64,000 nt of DNA from Trichostrongylus colubriformis (Eukaryota; Nematoda; Chromadorea; Rhabditida; Trichostrongylidae): positions 310,001 to 374,000 of the forward strand of contig OZ022261.1 in the NCBI GenBank assembly GCA_963978905.1, given 5' to 3'. This document shows, piece after piece, positions 44,995-57,243 of this stretch. The position numbers and the translations under genes were made by a program. The notes under the pieces are model-generated. The model searched no databases, was not told the origin of the DNA, and worked only from the letters and a program-made list of their open reading frames with translations. Every line of letters starts with the position of its first letter. The first letter of the stretch is position 1.

Positions 44995-46413
44995 AGAAGG
45001 GAAGTTTCTTCTGTATTTTCTAGTTGAGATTTGGTGTTGATACGCAAATGCTCTTTTCCACTTGAGCGAGTGATGTCTGATCTCATATCGAGCTGGCACC
45101 TGATAGGAGAGTCGTTTACTATTGCCTCGACATGCACGTGAAAACGCTTGCTTCGATTGGCGTTCACGATCCTGGCGACTCGATCTTGTCTTTTCCGAAA
45201 GGTGGTGTTCGCTCCTCGAAGCAGCTCTGATATCGACATTGCTTCATCTGCATTTATACTCCATGTCCATTGCTGCTATCAGTTTTTGCTTTACTTCTGT
45301 TTTGTTTCCTATTGTGATATTGAGCCAAAAAACATTTGTAGAAGTCAGCTTCTACATCCTTATCGAATAATTTTTTATCGACAAACAAGACAGATAGACA
45401 ACGTCGGCAGGCAAGGCAGACAAAACAAGGTGGACAGACTAGAAAAGCTATAGGGGACAAGGCAAGACAGACAGGCGCAGGCAGACGAAGCACTGTATGT
45501 GAGGTCCAAACTTCCACATCGAATCTTTGTCACGAACGAATAGTAATTACCAGTCGAAAGGGTCTCTGGTCTACACGTGTCTAGGTGGCACAAACTAGTA
45601 TTTTTGATAGTTGACCTACCGCAGAGGACGAGGAAACGGCACTCCTCGAGACATTTGCGCCGCGTGAAGAGAGAACGGAGTAGCTGCAGAGACACTTTAA
45701 GAGCTCGATTTCGGTGGTGAAGCAAGAGTTGAGGCATCTGCATTCGATGGGATGGAAAGGCTGTTTGGCACCGCGCAACGCTGATGAAAGACGCTCGAGC
45801 TAACTTATTCGAGGCCCAGCTCCCCGAAAATCGGGCTGAGGACTGTGGAATAAGTTAAATTATCCTGGTCCACAGCGCAAGCTCACATAACAGAGATCGG
45901 TAGGATGCTTTCCACGGACTCGGTTGAGAGCTTCGATGAAGCCCACGGAACTCGCCACCCTGGCTAGCGGATTGTCATCTTTTCTGATCGCTTTCGACCG
46001 AAGGGGAGTGGGTATATTCAGCAGTGATCGACACTGCAAGCGGCTCAACAACTTTTTCGAGTCGAGGTCTGGCGATTTTGGGCGCAACGGCATTATAGCA
46101 TTGTCAGTAGATTGTAACAGGTAATGGACAATGAGGAAGTGTAGAGAAAACGGGGGGAGATCAGCTCTCAGCCCTATACGCTGTTGATATTATGGTGGCA
46201 TCGATGTTCCTCTGTCGGTTCACGGGTATCAGACATTCGTCTTACATTCTAGCCCCGGACTTTCGACGTTATTCGTGGAAAGTGAAGGTGCACAAAGCGG
46301 GTGGGAATCTTTTGTTTTGTCTTGAAGGAATATTGGAGGACCTATGGAACCATTATGTTCTTTACTGCAACGCTGGTATCTCAGTGAATTACGAACTCTT
46401 GAAGCAGCAACGG
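44995..46413. other. Unassigned sequence with purine-rich tract
   Basis: A low-complexity cagacagg/gacaag-rich stretch at 45385-45495 gives spurious cysteine-rich minus frames. A 77-codon minus frame (45860-46093, MPLRPKSPDLDSKKLLSRLQ...) shows no family I know. Confidence 0.4.
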
Positions 46414-46843
46414 TTAAAGGAATCGTCCACGGAAAATGAGTTTTTGTGTTACCCATACGTTTATGTTGTATTTGCCTAATGTGGGCCTCATGCAAAATTT
46501 CACGCGAAAAAATGCGAATCTGGCTGAGATACAGCACCACAAAGTGCGGTCCCAGTGGGGGGGCCTAAGAGAAAAGCCTCGTTCCGTCGTCCGCCGTGGT
46601 CGGAGACGCATTGTAGGACCATAAAGTTTCGTAAACAGTCCCACTCTCCGTTCACAACGGCGGCGGAAGACGAGACGAGGCTTTTACACGGAGGCCCCGC
46701 CCACTGGGACCGCAGTTTGTGGTGCTGTATCTCAGCCACATTCACATTTTTTCGCGTGAAATTTTGCATGAGACCAACATTAAGCAAATACAACATAAAC
46801 ATATGGGTAACACAAACTCATTTTCCGTGGACGATTCCTTTAA
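46414..46843. mobile_element. TTAAAGGAATCGTCC MITE, copy 2 (nearly full palindrome)
   Basis: About 430 bp in which the left half (46414-46620) is essentially repeated inverted in the right half (46640-46843): both carry the GGAATCGTCCACGGAAAATG end, atgcaaaatttcacgcgaaa and cagcaccacaaa. Flanked by TTAA. Opposing open frames here are mirror images. Confidence 0.82.
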
Positions 46844-47219
46844 GTCTCTCAAGAGCAGTGGCGACTTTTTGGCCATTCTCATAAAGGATTACTAGAGCAA
46901 GGAATACTACCAAGACGGCACCAGAGCACTATTGCTAATCTTTAATTTGTTCTTGTCAGGAAATTTTAGAGAAATTCCAGAAGTTTCTACAAGATCGAAT
47001 GACAGAGAGACCATACTTTATCTGAAAGCTCAATAGTCAGGGAGTATTTCTTGTTGTTTTTGTAAGCATGACTTATTCTGTAGTATGAGCATGCATCATT
47101 ATTGCACACATGTAAATTGCTCACGATTTCATACTTAGCGTTCAACCGCTGTCTTTGAAAACTGCCAGCGCAATATTTTAAGCGGCGGATTGTGACTCCT
47201 TATGTTGGTTAAGTATGTA

Positions 47220-48435
47220 TTGGGTTGAGGAATAAGTCCTTGCCGTTTTTTTCAACCCCGTTTTTCACATTGTTCCCTTCATCTCTCGACAAAGCTTATA
47301 GATGTTTTCGATAGAGGTTTTTTTGCTCCACAAAATGGTACTACTTTTTATTCAAATCGATTAACTTTTTGCTGTTTTTAAGACTCACAAATGCAGTACT
47401 CGCAAAAGTGTGCACTTTCGTTATCCCCTCTCCCTCGCCTACCATTAAGATGAGAGCGAATGCGCATATATGCATTCGATAGAGCTTTTTTTGCTCTATA
47501 CAAGATTATACCACTCTTCTTTTGTATCCTCTCATATTTTACCATGTAGCAATAAGTATCCATCTGCTTTTCAATTCAAAATTGCGTAATGAAAATAAAT
47601 TTTTTTGGCAGAGTGCCCCCTATCATTCGATAGAGTTCTTTTCGCTCTACGAGATTATGTTTACGCTTTTTGTTCGAATTAATTTTTGTCATTTTTAGAT
47701 CATTTAAAAGGAGTGCCAAGTGGACGAAATCGAGCCTGATCGACACAAAAATGCTAGATTTCGCCGACTTGGCACTCCTTTTAAATAATCTAAAAATGGC
47801 AAAAATTAACTTGACCAAAAACTGTGAACACTCTCTCGTAAAGCGAAAAGAGCTCTATCAAATGGTGCAAAGCATGTTGCCAAAAATTTCACTTTCATCA
47901 CGCGATTTCGAGTTGAAAAACAGGTGGAAACTTATCCCCACATGCTATTAAAATATGAGAGGATACAAAATAAGAGTGGTACAACCTCATAGAGCAAAAA
48001 AAGCTCTATCGAACGCATATATGCCCTCTCCAATCTCGATGGTAGGCGAGGAAGAGAAGATAACGAAAGTGTACACTTTTGCGAGTATTGCATTTGTGAG
48101 TCTTATAAACAGCAAAAAATTTGAGCGATTTGAACAAAAGGTAGTACCATTCTGTAGAGCTGAAAAAGCTCTATCGAAAACATATACACATACATTTTTT
48201 GACATCGATGGCAGACGAGAAAGATGAGGTGCACAAGTGCCAATTTTTTGCCTTCAGCTTACTTCATTTCCACCTCATAAATATCAGGTAGTCGAAGGAA
48301 TTGAAAAACAGATAGTAGCATTTTGTAGAGCAAAAAAACCTCTATCGAATCATCTATAAGCTTTGTCGAAAGGTGAAGGGAACAATGTGAAAAACGGGGT
48401 TGAAAAAAACGGCAAGGACTTATTCCTCAACCAAA
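47220..48435. mobile_element. Palindromic mariner-type element with nested hairpins, copy 1
   Basis: 1216 bp flanked by TA (47218, 48436). Ends TTGGGTTGAGGAATAAGTCC and the complement of TTTGGTTGAGGAATAAGTCC. The left half is repeated inverted in the right half over most of its length. Each arm contains, at ~150-170 bp spacing, variants of tcgatagagc-T7-gctctaca, themselves small AGAGC/GCTCT hairpins (about 47308, 47478, 47627 and inverted near 47838, 47988, 48157, 48328). No transposase frame; the 80-93 codon frames are mirror artefacts. Confidence 0.88.
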
Positions 48436-49400
48436 TAGATTTGATTAGTCTTCTTTTGGAGAGCGAGTCGGTATTTCTCGCTTACACGAATCGTGGGCAT
48501 TTTTATGGAACACTCGATCAGTCGGTGTGAAGGGGCCTCGATATCGCTATTGAGGGCGATTTTTTAGTTGCTGGAAGCCACGTTTTTGAATTTCGTTGAT
48601 AAGGGTTTCCTCATTGTTGGTCCTAAAATTGAGAGACTTGTTTCTCTTTTAGACGGAGCTTCGAAAAGCACTCTTTGTTAAGGGACCAGAGGTGTATTTT
48701 CGTAGGGGAATACATATTATCCGATGCATTTCCGGACGCTAAAACGCTGATCTCGAAACTGCTTTCCAAATTCGCAAAGCGATTCGTTGAACAGAGTTAC
48801 GGGGTTTTTCGACGAACACAACCGAAGAGTGCTGTTTCATTCAGATGAACTTCTTTGAGTTCCAGAAGACAATCCTATCTTGAAATAATCGCATTTTAAC
48901 GCTCTTTTCCGCCTACCAGGTGGTCAACTGGTAGACTAACCTCTTTCTCACAGCTAGCATGTCCAATCGATAAATTGAAAATCATTGGGACTATCCCTAG
49001 ACCAAGAACGATCTATCACGTTGCCTGTGGCAAGCAACAAAAGTGAGACTATGTATGGAGGCATGATAGCCCGCCATAGGATCATTGGTCTTGGCACAAA
49101 ATCCATTTGGCAAGGGTTTGTGACGCGAAGGGTGTGACGTAATCTTTTCATTGTGTTTGCCCATCCCAAAATGTTGTTTTAACCTACGCTGAAGTAGTTT
49201 ACCTGCTCGCGAAATGTGGGTTATCGTATGGTTATCGTAATTTTAGAAGTCAAAGTACAACCGAACATGACAGTTGTGGAAAGAAAGCTGGTCAGCCTAC
49301 CACATGCACGTCATATGCCAAAAGGAGCCTCAAAGTACGGTGATATCAAAACAGGATTGTCTTCTGGAGCTAGAAGGAGAAGTTCAACAAAAAAATGTAA
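48436..49400. other. Unassigned sequence, partly repeated at 49740-49900
   Basis: acgctaaaacgctgatctcg and cattcagatgaactt around 48740-48860 recur diverged at 49760-49895 (gacgctgatttctaatatgc, attcagatgagctt). No coding signal. Confidence 0.4.
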
Positions 49401-49407
49401 TGTGGTA

Positions 49408-49700
49408 CATTATTCGTGTAATGCTTTGCCGAACGAGGTTGTTAGGTGGATCAATACTAAGTAGAGTCAATAGAGTCGCACATAGTACTAACAAGAGTCG
49501 GTAGCGACGTCCTACCACTCTCGGTGGATCACGGGCCTCTGAAGACGACGAAAAGATTGAAACGTCAGGCCATAAATAATTTGATCCACCTAACAACCTC
49601 GTTCGGAAAAGCATTACACGAATAATGTTAACATCATGCCGAGGTTCAAGAAGAGAGAACCTGGAGTAATGTGGTACTACATGCATATTCAGGCTTATGG
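49408..49700. mobile_element. Penelope-type terminal fragment with inverted repeats
   Basis: cattattcgtgtaatgcttt + gccgaacgaggttgttaggt + ggatca (49408-49453) is inverted at 49580-49627. Between them, cctctgaagacgacgaaaag + attgaaacgtcagg resembles the CTGAAGA...GAAACGTC segment typical of Penelope-like element ends. No coding part present. Confidence 0.45.
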
Positions 49701-49759
49701 TCATATTTGAATATCTTCTGACAAAGGAATAGCCTAAGGTCGCAGTGGTCGTACTGTGG

Positions 49760-50791
49760 CACGTTTTTGGACGCTGATTTCGTGTCGACGTGTTTTTAGA
49801 CGCTGATTTCTAATATGCTTCTCAAATTTGCATGACGTTTCTCTGAATAGAGTTGAAAGATACTATTTACTGATGCGCAGAGGATTCAGATGAGCTTCCT
49901 TCATGGCTGTGTGGAAATATACCAGCTGCGTTGTGCCGGGTTCTGCTGTCGCATTTCTGGAAAGCTTCTAGATGTCAAAGCGCCACAAAGTATAACCCTT
50001 CAGTCACCTTTCAACGGGAAGGTGCGGTAATACTTTCTTTTCAAGAATGCCAAATTGAGTATTGTTATAAACCGCTGCTACCGTCCCTATCATTCTGGCA
50101 GAACGGCTCATTGTTTCTCGTTCCCATCTTCCGTTCCCCAGATTTGGTGATGCTTATCAATGGGCGGCGCAAATGGAGATTCGTAGAGCAGCAGTATACT
50201 CGAAAAAGGGGTGTAGCTCACCATAAGCTCAACTATAGCTGCAGCAGTTTCCATTGCTAAGCGTAATGCTGCCAGTTTTTGTAGTCGAATAGTTACGCGT
50301 GTGTACGATCGAAATCGAAGTACGAAATATAATGTACGCACGATACTTCCTCGAATAACGAGAGTCGTATGTTATCGATATTCTACGTTTAATAATGTTT
50401 ATTATTATAACAATAGAACAAGTCGAGTCCGACTTCTAATACAACTAGATTACATACAAATCAGAAAACAAAGGTGATGAGAGAGGGAATTGTGAAAGAG
50501 ATAAAAATAAGAATTCTTTGAGGATTCTTGCTGGACCTGGAGAACTCGGAGAACCCGAAGAACTGTTCCTCAGTTCTTCTCAGCTTATTATGGGGTTGTG
50601 TGGGGGAGGAGCGTCGTCGTGCAGCACCTTCGCCCGTAAGTCATATCCCGGGAAACTTCAGCCTCATCTCCCGAGGAACTTCAGGCGTAACTGCAACAAT
50701 ATCCGTGGATATGTCCGGAGGCGTCTGCCCCATTTCAACGACAATCGTCGGATTAATACTTTATATACTTTATTTATATATATATATATAT
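49760..50791. other. Unassigned flank of assembly gap
   Basis: 50371-50413 is an LTR-like TGTTATCG...ATTATAACA segment. The frames at 50518 and 50528 run into the Ns and cannot be judged. An AT dinucleotide run at 50772-50791 abuts the gap. Confidence 0.4.
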
Positions 50792-50991
50792 NNNNNNNNN
50801 NNNNNNNNNNNNNNNNNNNNNNNNNNNNNNNNNNNNNNNNNNNNNNNNNNNNNNNNNNNNNNNNNNNNNNNNNNNNNNNNNNNNNNNNNNNNNNNNNNNN
50901 NNNNNNNNNNNNNNNNNNNNNNNNNNNNNNNNNNNNNNNNNNNNNNNNNNNNNNNNNNNNNNNNNNNNNNNNNNNNNNNNNNNNNNNNNNN
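50792..50991. other. Assembly gap (200 N)
   Basis: Run of 200 N directly after a TATATA microsatellite. A round-number gap of unknown true size is likely. Confidence 1.
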
Positions 50992-51419
50992 TTACCTCCA
51001 GCGAAGATCTTGCTCCCGAGCATGACCCTGTAAAATTTGACTTATGTTTTGAAATGCTATGCCTGTTTCAATCGGAATGCGTGGGAGGGCCTTCAATACT
51101 TTTCGGTTTCATACCAGAATTTGAGTTTTCATACCAGAATTTGAGTTGAAATTATGGAAGATTGCTCGAAGCCGTCATCGTTTACGCGCGAATGACATTC
51201 GGAATTCTGTGGGTCTTATTTTGAGGTGAATCAACTTTCTTTAGATCAGATAGCAGTTTCCTTTGGAGAGCAGATTGGAATTCAGCATCTCACAACGCAT
51301 ACAGCGGTGCGCATCTCTTTAAGTATGACAAGGCTGTCCTATTGACTTTCCCTTGTTATTTGCGCTGTGCTTCGCAGCGTCTGTCTTGATCTATTATGAG
51401 GGACCAGTTGGGCTATCGC

Positions 51420-51540
51420 ACACTATTGTATCGACATCGAATACGACGATCCATCGTCGTCTCCATCACACAGTGCTTTATCGTCGTCGAACACGACGAT
51501 CCATCGTTGTCTCAATGTCTGAGACGACTTTCTACAACGG
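51420..51540. repeat. Two-copy ~56 bp tandem repeat
   Basis: atcgacatcgaatacgacga + tccatcgtcgtctc is repeated as atcgtcgtcgaacacgacga + tccatcgttgtctc. Each contains the palindrome gacgatccatcgtc. Function unknown. Confidence 0.65.
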
Positions 51541-51549
51541 CATCCCCAC

Positions 51550-53100
51550 ACGAATGATACGCGGTCAAGCGAACCCACAAAAAAGGTGGTGGTCTCTTCG
51601 ACTCTTCAACGCAGCAAATTTTGAATGTTCTTCTTAGACTATATACTCCCCCATTTCTTCACTCCTCGCGTGGCCGCATAATAATGTACTGATAATAATC
51701 CGCCACATACTGCGCGAATAAAACATTGGAATTATGATAAAGGGGAATTATCGATGCTGTGCAGCCGATATCGAAGAAGTTCATAGTGTGCAGCTTTACG
51801 TTGGACAAGCGCAATAATGAGCGCTAGCTCGTCGGATATCTCTGAAAAACATCTCTCTATTTGGGATTCCATGTAGCTCAGCAGCTCAACTCCCGTTGCT
51901 ACTGATATCGGATTGCAAAGTATGTTCACTCGATGAGCATTTAGTGCGTATGCTATTGGGTGTCGATAATCTAGTCATTTCCTACTGCCTATTGCACCGT
52001 CAAAGAAGGTCACCACTTTACGGATATTCAGATGTTTTAGCTGTCGATACCTGTCCTTGCAATGATATCGAAGATCAATAGAATGGATCAGGAGTGAAAT
52101 CATCACTCCTGATCCATTTATCCACTAATCATTCAAGACTTTGGCTGAAGTTGTCACTATTGGGAGCTCAGATGGTTTGGGGATCGATAATTTTGTATGC
52201 GATTGCTTCGATTGCTAGTAATTTGTCCACTTGCTCAGCGTCTAATTTCCACATGTTGGTGGTAGATCCACATGCCGGTTATCGATACCTATGTTTTTGA
52301 GTGAACACGAACTGCTATTTAGAATTTTCTTAGTCTAGTGGTTGATACCAATTATTGTTGCTGGCACCGTATGAAAAAATGAATCACAGTTTGTTTTCAC
52401 AAATCTAGATCATATCTTGATCACCCACGCAGATGGCAGTATCAAAATATGTGCATCAATATTCCAAGGGTATGCAATGTAGCGGTCAATACAGAAACGG
52501 CAACTGATAACAGAACATAAAATATGTTCACCCAATGGCACTGAGCTTCAGATGCTTTTACTGTAGCGGTCGTATATAAGTAGGGGCGGTGAGCCAGATT
52601 TTATCCTATCCTTTTTGTAACAGCCCTTACCAGTCCTTGTATGTCTTTATCAGATTCGATAAGTTGCCATCAAAGTCCCCGTACCCTGCAATATCTGCAC
52701 ATGAACATTCCATTGTCAAGCGAAAAAAGCGAAAAAGCCGAAAAAGCGAAACGGTCCTATTGACATTTGCTTTCTGACGCTCGTTGACGCTTACCGACCG
52801 TTATCAATTTGGATCACTAACCACTGATTCCCCTGTTCCACTTGCAGCATCAAATAACAGACGCCATAATTTGAAAGGCTTAATAGTTTGGCGGTCGACA
52901 CACTGCTGCATCTGATAATGAGAGCCCAAACAAAGTGTGCTCGCCAGTGACGCTGAGCATCGTACACTTCGACTATAGTGGCTGTGATATATTAGATTGT
53001 CCGGAAAAATTACGGATCAAATGCATGGTAGGGCTCAACCAACATATCTTTGTCGCCCGATGTTGTGATCGGACCTAACTTGAGGGATTCGTGTTTCATG
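51550..53100. other. No gene; diverged TTATCGATA-type repeats
   Basis: Scattered segments such as ttaccgaccgttatcaattt + ggatcacta (52789) resemble 63106-63140 and, more distantly, the ttatcagttgctatcactt unit of the minisatellite at 10.8 kb. No coding support. Confidence 0.4.
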
Positions 53101-53107
53101 TCCGGTA

Positions 53108-53345
53108 TACAGTGCGTTTCACATTTCATGTCCGGTATACAGTGCGTTTCACAATTATAAGGTCACCCCTGAATTTCAGGTTTTCTCAACACCCCATTAA
53201 GGAATCTTTTCAGTCCCATAGACGGATTCCCCACCTGAAATAATTCCCGTATCCGGTTTCTGGTCGCAGCCTCGTTTACCTTAGTTTTTTAAGAGTAATT
53301 TTCGCTTTTGCACCGTTTCATAATTATAAGGTCACCTAGAGAAAA
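53108..53345. mobile_element. Tc1-type terminal repeat fragments (TACAGTGCGTTTCAC)
   Basis: TACAGTGCGTTTCACA occurs at 53108 and 53138 (30 bp duplication), the second continuing attataaggtcacccc. A partial copy gtttcataattataaggtca is at 53315. The complementary end is at 62449-62480. CAGTG after TA is the standard Tc1-like start. Confidence 0.5.
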
Positions 53346-53589
53346 AGGAAAAAGTTGAGGCCCCAGCAAGTCTATGAAGATGGATATGTCTTCCAAATGC
53401 ATCTTCGAGATACATGCTCAATCGTCTTGTGGCTAGCTGCTATGTTTCAAGGGAAAAGCCCAGATTTGGGATCCTCGTGGTGCTAGGCTCAGTTTGAGAG
53501 CCACTCCAAAAAATCGGACGAGATAACATTTAAGTCATTCAGAGTCTTCAGATGTACTTCAGGCTCTGGACTCCGACATGAGATCATTG

Positions 53590-53718
53590 TCATTGACGAG
53601 AAAGGGATTTTGGGGGGCACTTCCCACAGCACCTCCTCCATGGACCAGATTTGTTTGGAGTTGAGCCATCTCTTTCTGAAGCCACAGCGTGTACAGTAGC
53701 GAGGAAGAGCAGAAACAT
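53590..53718 (-). CDS. Possible small secreted peptide frame
   Basis: 42-codon minus frame. MFLLFLATVHAVA looks like a signal peptide; it is followed by a short tail ending PWRRCCGKCPPKSLSRQ with three cysteines. It also reads open upstream to 53805. No promoter, splice or homology evidence; could be chance. Confidence 0.2.
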   Translation of the reverse strand: MFLLFLATVHAVASERDGSTPNKSGPWRRCCGKCPPKSLSRQ

Positions 53719-53893
53719 CACTGAAGGAATAATGAAGTAGTTTTCGAGGCCTACAGCACACCATAAGGCGGCACGACTTCGATTTGCAAAGTTGATCCTG
53801 AGCACGGATTGAACGAAAGTGAATTTGCATAACAGTTGTACCCAGTATGCGAATGATTCCGTCTGAATTTTATTTTTGAGTCTGAAAATATTA

Positions 53894-55086
53894 TTGGGTT
53901 GAGGAATAAGTTCCCGCCGTCTTTTTTAATCCCGGTTTTCACATTGTTCCTTTCATCTTTCGACATAGCTTCTATATGTTTTCGATAGAGCTTTTTTTGC
54001 TCTACAGAATGATACTACTTTTTATACAAATCGCTCAACTTTTTGCGTTTTTAAAACTCACAAAAGTAGTACTCGCAAAAGTATGCACTTCCATTATCTT
54101 CTCTTCCTCTCCTACCATCGAGGTTGGAGAGAATGTGCATATACGCACTCGATAGAGCTTTTTTTGCTCTGCAAGATGATACCACTCTTCTTTTGTATCC
54201 TCGCATATTTTACCATGTAGGAGTAAGTTTCCACCTGTTCTTCAATTCAAAATTGCATAATGGAAATGAATATTTTTGGCAGAGTGTTTCGAATCATTCG
54301 ATAGAGCTCCTTTCGCTCTACAAGTCTGTGATTGCGGTTCTTGTTCGAATTGGTTTTTGCTATTTTTAGATCATTCAAAGGTCGACGAAATCGAGCCTTT
54401 TCGACACATGTAGTCGAAAATGCTCGATTTCCTCGACTTCTAAGTGATCTAAAAAATAGCAAAAATTAATTTGAACGAAAACTGTAAATACTATCTCGTA
54501 GAGCGAAAAGAGCTCTATCGTATAGTACGAAATTCATTTCCATTACGCAATTTTGCATTGAAAAACAAAAACTGGAAACTTATTTTTACATGCTAAAATA
54601 TGAGAGGATACTAAAGAGGAAAGGTATCATCCTGTAGAGCAAAAAAAGCTCTATCGAACGCACATACGCATATTCTCTTCAATCTCGATGGTAGGCGAGG
54701 AAGAGAAGATAACGAAAGTGCACACTTTTGCGAGTACTACATTTGTGAGTTTTAAAAACGCAAAAAGTTGAGCGATTTCAATTAAAAGTAGTACCATTCT
54801 GTAGAGCTGGAAAAGCTTTATCACAAACATATGCGCATACATTTTTTGATCTCGATGGCAAACGAGAAAGATGAGGTGCGCAAGTGCCAATTTTTTGCTT
54901 TCAGCATACTCCATTTCCAAACCTCATAAATACTAGGTAGTCGAAGAAATCGAAAAACAGATGATAGCTTTTCGTAGAGCAAAAAAAAACTCTATCGAAA
55001 ACTCATAGAAACTCTGTCGAAAGATGGAGGGTACAATGTGAAAAACGGGGTTAAAAGAAACGGTGGGAACTTATTCCTCAACCCAA
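53894..55086. mobile_element. Palindromic mariner-type element with nested hairpins, copy 2
   Basis: 1193 bp flanked by TA (53892, 55087). Ends TTGGGTTGAGGAATAAGTTC inverted at both sides. Colinear with 47220-48435, with the same set of seven AGAGC/GCTCT hairpin motifs (about 53984, 54150, 54299 and inverted near 54496, 54636, 54798, 54976). No coding capacity. Confidence 0.9.
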
Positions 55087-55554
55087 TATTTGTATGGTGA
55101 TGACGGGTAGAGGTAGTACTAGGTTGGTTTGAGAAGTGCGTCGATCTACCGGGCTTTGGCAATTTTTGTGGGAGCAGGGTGATGGCCTAGGTTTATTTTG
55201 GGCAATGAGGTTGCATTGAACCTTGCCTTCAAAACCTGCAGAATGGACTCCAGAGACTGCTAAAATATCTTACGAAGAAATCAGTTCCCTTTCGGAGCCA
55301 GCCGGCTCTTCGTAATTGCGACCCATAGTACGACAATGCTATTGTTACGTAGGTCGCTCAACGGAATTGCGGTTGAAGTTCGGATTGATCTCGGCTCTAT
55401 TAGGAAGATCTAGAAGTTATGGCCCCAAATATTTTCCCCGATGATCGCTAATTCTGGGAAGCAAAACTGCTGAAACGGGCAATCGTTAAAAAACTGGAAC
55501 AATATCTATTGTGAGGTTCTTCAGAATTTAGATCCTCTTCACCGAATCTGCTAG

Positions 55555-55973
55555 TTAAAGGAATCGTCCACGGAAAATGAGTTTTTGTGTTACCCATATA
55601 TTTGTGTTGTATTTGCCTAATGTTGGCCTCATGCAAAATTTCACGCAAAAAAATGTGAATCTGGCTGAGATATAGCACTACAAAGTGCGGTCCCAGTGGG
55701 CGGGGCCTCCGTGTAAAAGCCTCGTCCCGTCTTCCGCCGCCGTTGGGAACGGAGAGTGGGACTGTTTACGTAACCTTCTGTTCCTACAATGCGTCTCCGA
55801 CCACGGCGGACGCGGTACGAGGCTTTTACACGGAGGACCGCATTTTGTGGTGCTGTATCTCAGCCAGATTCACATTTTTTCGCGTGAAATTTTGCATGAG
55901 GCCAACATTAGGCAAATGCAACATAAATATATGGGTAACACAAAAACTCATTTTCCGTGGACGATTCCTTTAA
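55555..55973. mobile_element. TTAAAGGAATCGTCC MITE, copy 3 (nearly full palindrome)
   Basis: About 419 bp, same structure as 46414-46843 and closely similar to it, including the GC-rich centre with cttccgccgccg and ccgtggacgattcctttaa. TTAA at both ends. No coding capacity. Confidence 0.82.
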
Positions 55974-56144
55974 GTCGTTCTTGAACAGGAGGGAGTCATA
56001 GATTATAAGCTCCTTCGCATGTGCTTTTACCCTGGCAAGTTTTTTGTTTCGTCGGCGGGATCTTATAATTATGAAACGGCACATAAATCAGAAAATATTC
56101 ATAAAAATGTCGGGCTGAAAGATAATGTCATCAAAACTAGTTGT

Positions 56145-56346
56145 AACGGCTGGCTCCTTGTGTCGTATATGTGCTACACGGGACTTCGGAAGGGTTTATT
56201 GTAGTCCTCACAGTCCAGGAAGCAGGAACGAACGAATTAACAACCACTCCGCACTTTCCTTTCATACAATACAAGATAAGTGCATATCACTACCATGGTA
56301 AACAATGATCTTAATGTTCATTGTAATTAGCAATTACATGAGAAAT
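56145..56346 (-). repeat. 3' LTR of BEL/Pao element
   Basis: 202 bp, equal in length to the 5' LTR. It does not have the TG...CA termini common in LTRs; on the minus strand it starts ATTTCTCATG and ends CCAGCCGTT. Confidence 0.92.
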
Positions 56347-56364
56347 CTCTTTACTCCTCCGCTA

Positions 56365-57243
56365 CTACAGTGTGATTGTCGTCTTTTTCGCTTCTGTCTT
56401 CTTCGAATTCCATTGGATGCATCGCTTGTCGTTGCTGTTGTTGCCGGGCTGATAGACGGTTTTCTTTTTCGATACTGTTCTTGATGTTGTGGTCGTTGTA
56501 GTAGTTTGTGGGTGTAAAGTTTTCTCCCGAAGAACTTGAGTGGTTGCTTCTTGGTCGGTAATTTGCAGAGCTATTCGCAGTGATTCAGTTTCAGGAGACG
56601 TTCTGTGAGCGAAGGTTTTCACTGAAGGTCGTCGGGTGGTTACGGTTCGGTATGTGAACGGATGGTGGGTCTGAGGTTGAGAGCTCGTCATTCCTGGCGG
56701 GAATCTGGCAAAGGTAGAAGATTGGATGCGGTTGATGGAACTTTCTGTACAGTAGACATTCGTTGCATGGGTGTCATTTTCGTACGGGCGGGAAAGTAGA
56801 TTGTACCGAGGTTCATTTCGGGATGCAGTTGTACTTGTATCTTCTTGCTTCGGTGAGCTAGCGCCTCTTAGTTCCAAAGGGATGAGCAAGTTCACTGGTT
56901 TGCGAGTTGTACGTTCATTTGGCATTCGAAGCTCTACGTCCCTGATGACATCGTTGTGAGAGTAGTGAATCTTTATGATTTTACCCATTCTTCACGTGTT
57001 TCTTGATAACAGGGGTTCGGTTATCAACACGACTTCTCCCACTGACGGTATTTTCGGAGTACTGCGCCTATCGTTGATGTGAAGTTTGTGTGATTCTCGC
57101 AAGGCGGTCAGATACTGTTGACTCCAAACTTTCCAGAATTGTTCTATCAACTGACGACTCGTCTTCAGCGCTTCTTCTGCTTGCTGTCTGGTTTGCGTCA
57201 CGACTCCACCAGTTTGAAGATAATCTGGGTCCGAGTTATCCAT
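56365..57243 (-). pseudogene. BEL/Pao pol C-terminal domain (DUF5641-like) and tail
   Basis: 57243-56992 has QLIEQFWKVWSQQYLTALRE and PSVGEVVLITEPLL, the W..W..EYL..L pattern that follows Pao integrase. 56988-56365 continues GKIIKIHYSHNDVIRDVELR and ends in a basic, threonine-rich tail stopping at 56365. The plus frame at 56771 is a shadow. Confidence 0.82.

Noticed and set aside
45254..45743. Cysteine-rich minus frames
   Set aside because: Generated by a gacag/caagg low-complexity tract.
47670..48227. Plus and minus frames of 80-93 codons with similar sequence
   Set aside because: Mirror images produced by the palindromic element; no transposase motif.
50518..51033. 171- and 165-codon plus-strand frames
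   Set aside because: About 67 codons in each are Ns; real sequence on the left side shows no domain and the frame across the gap is meaningless.
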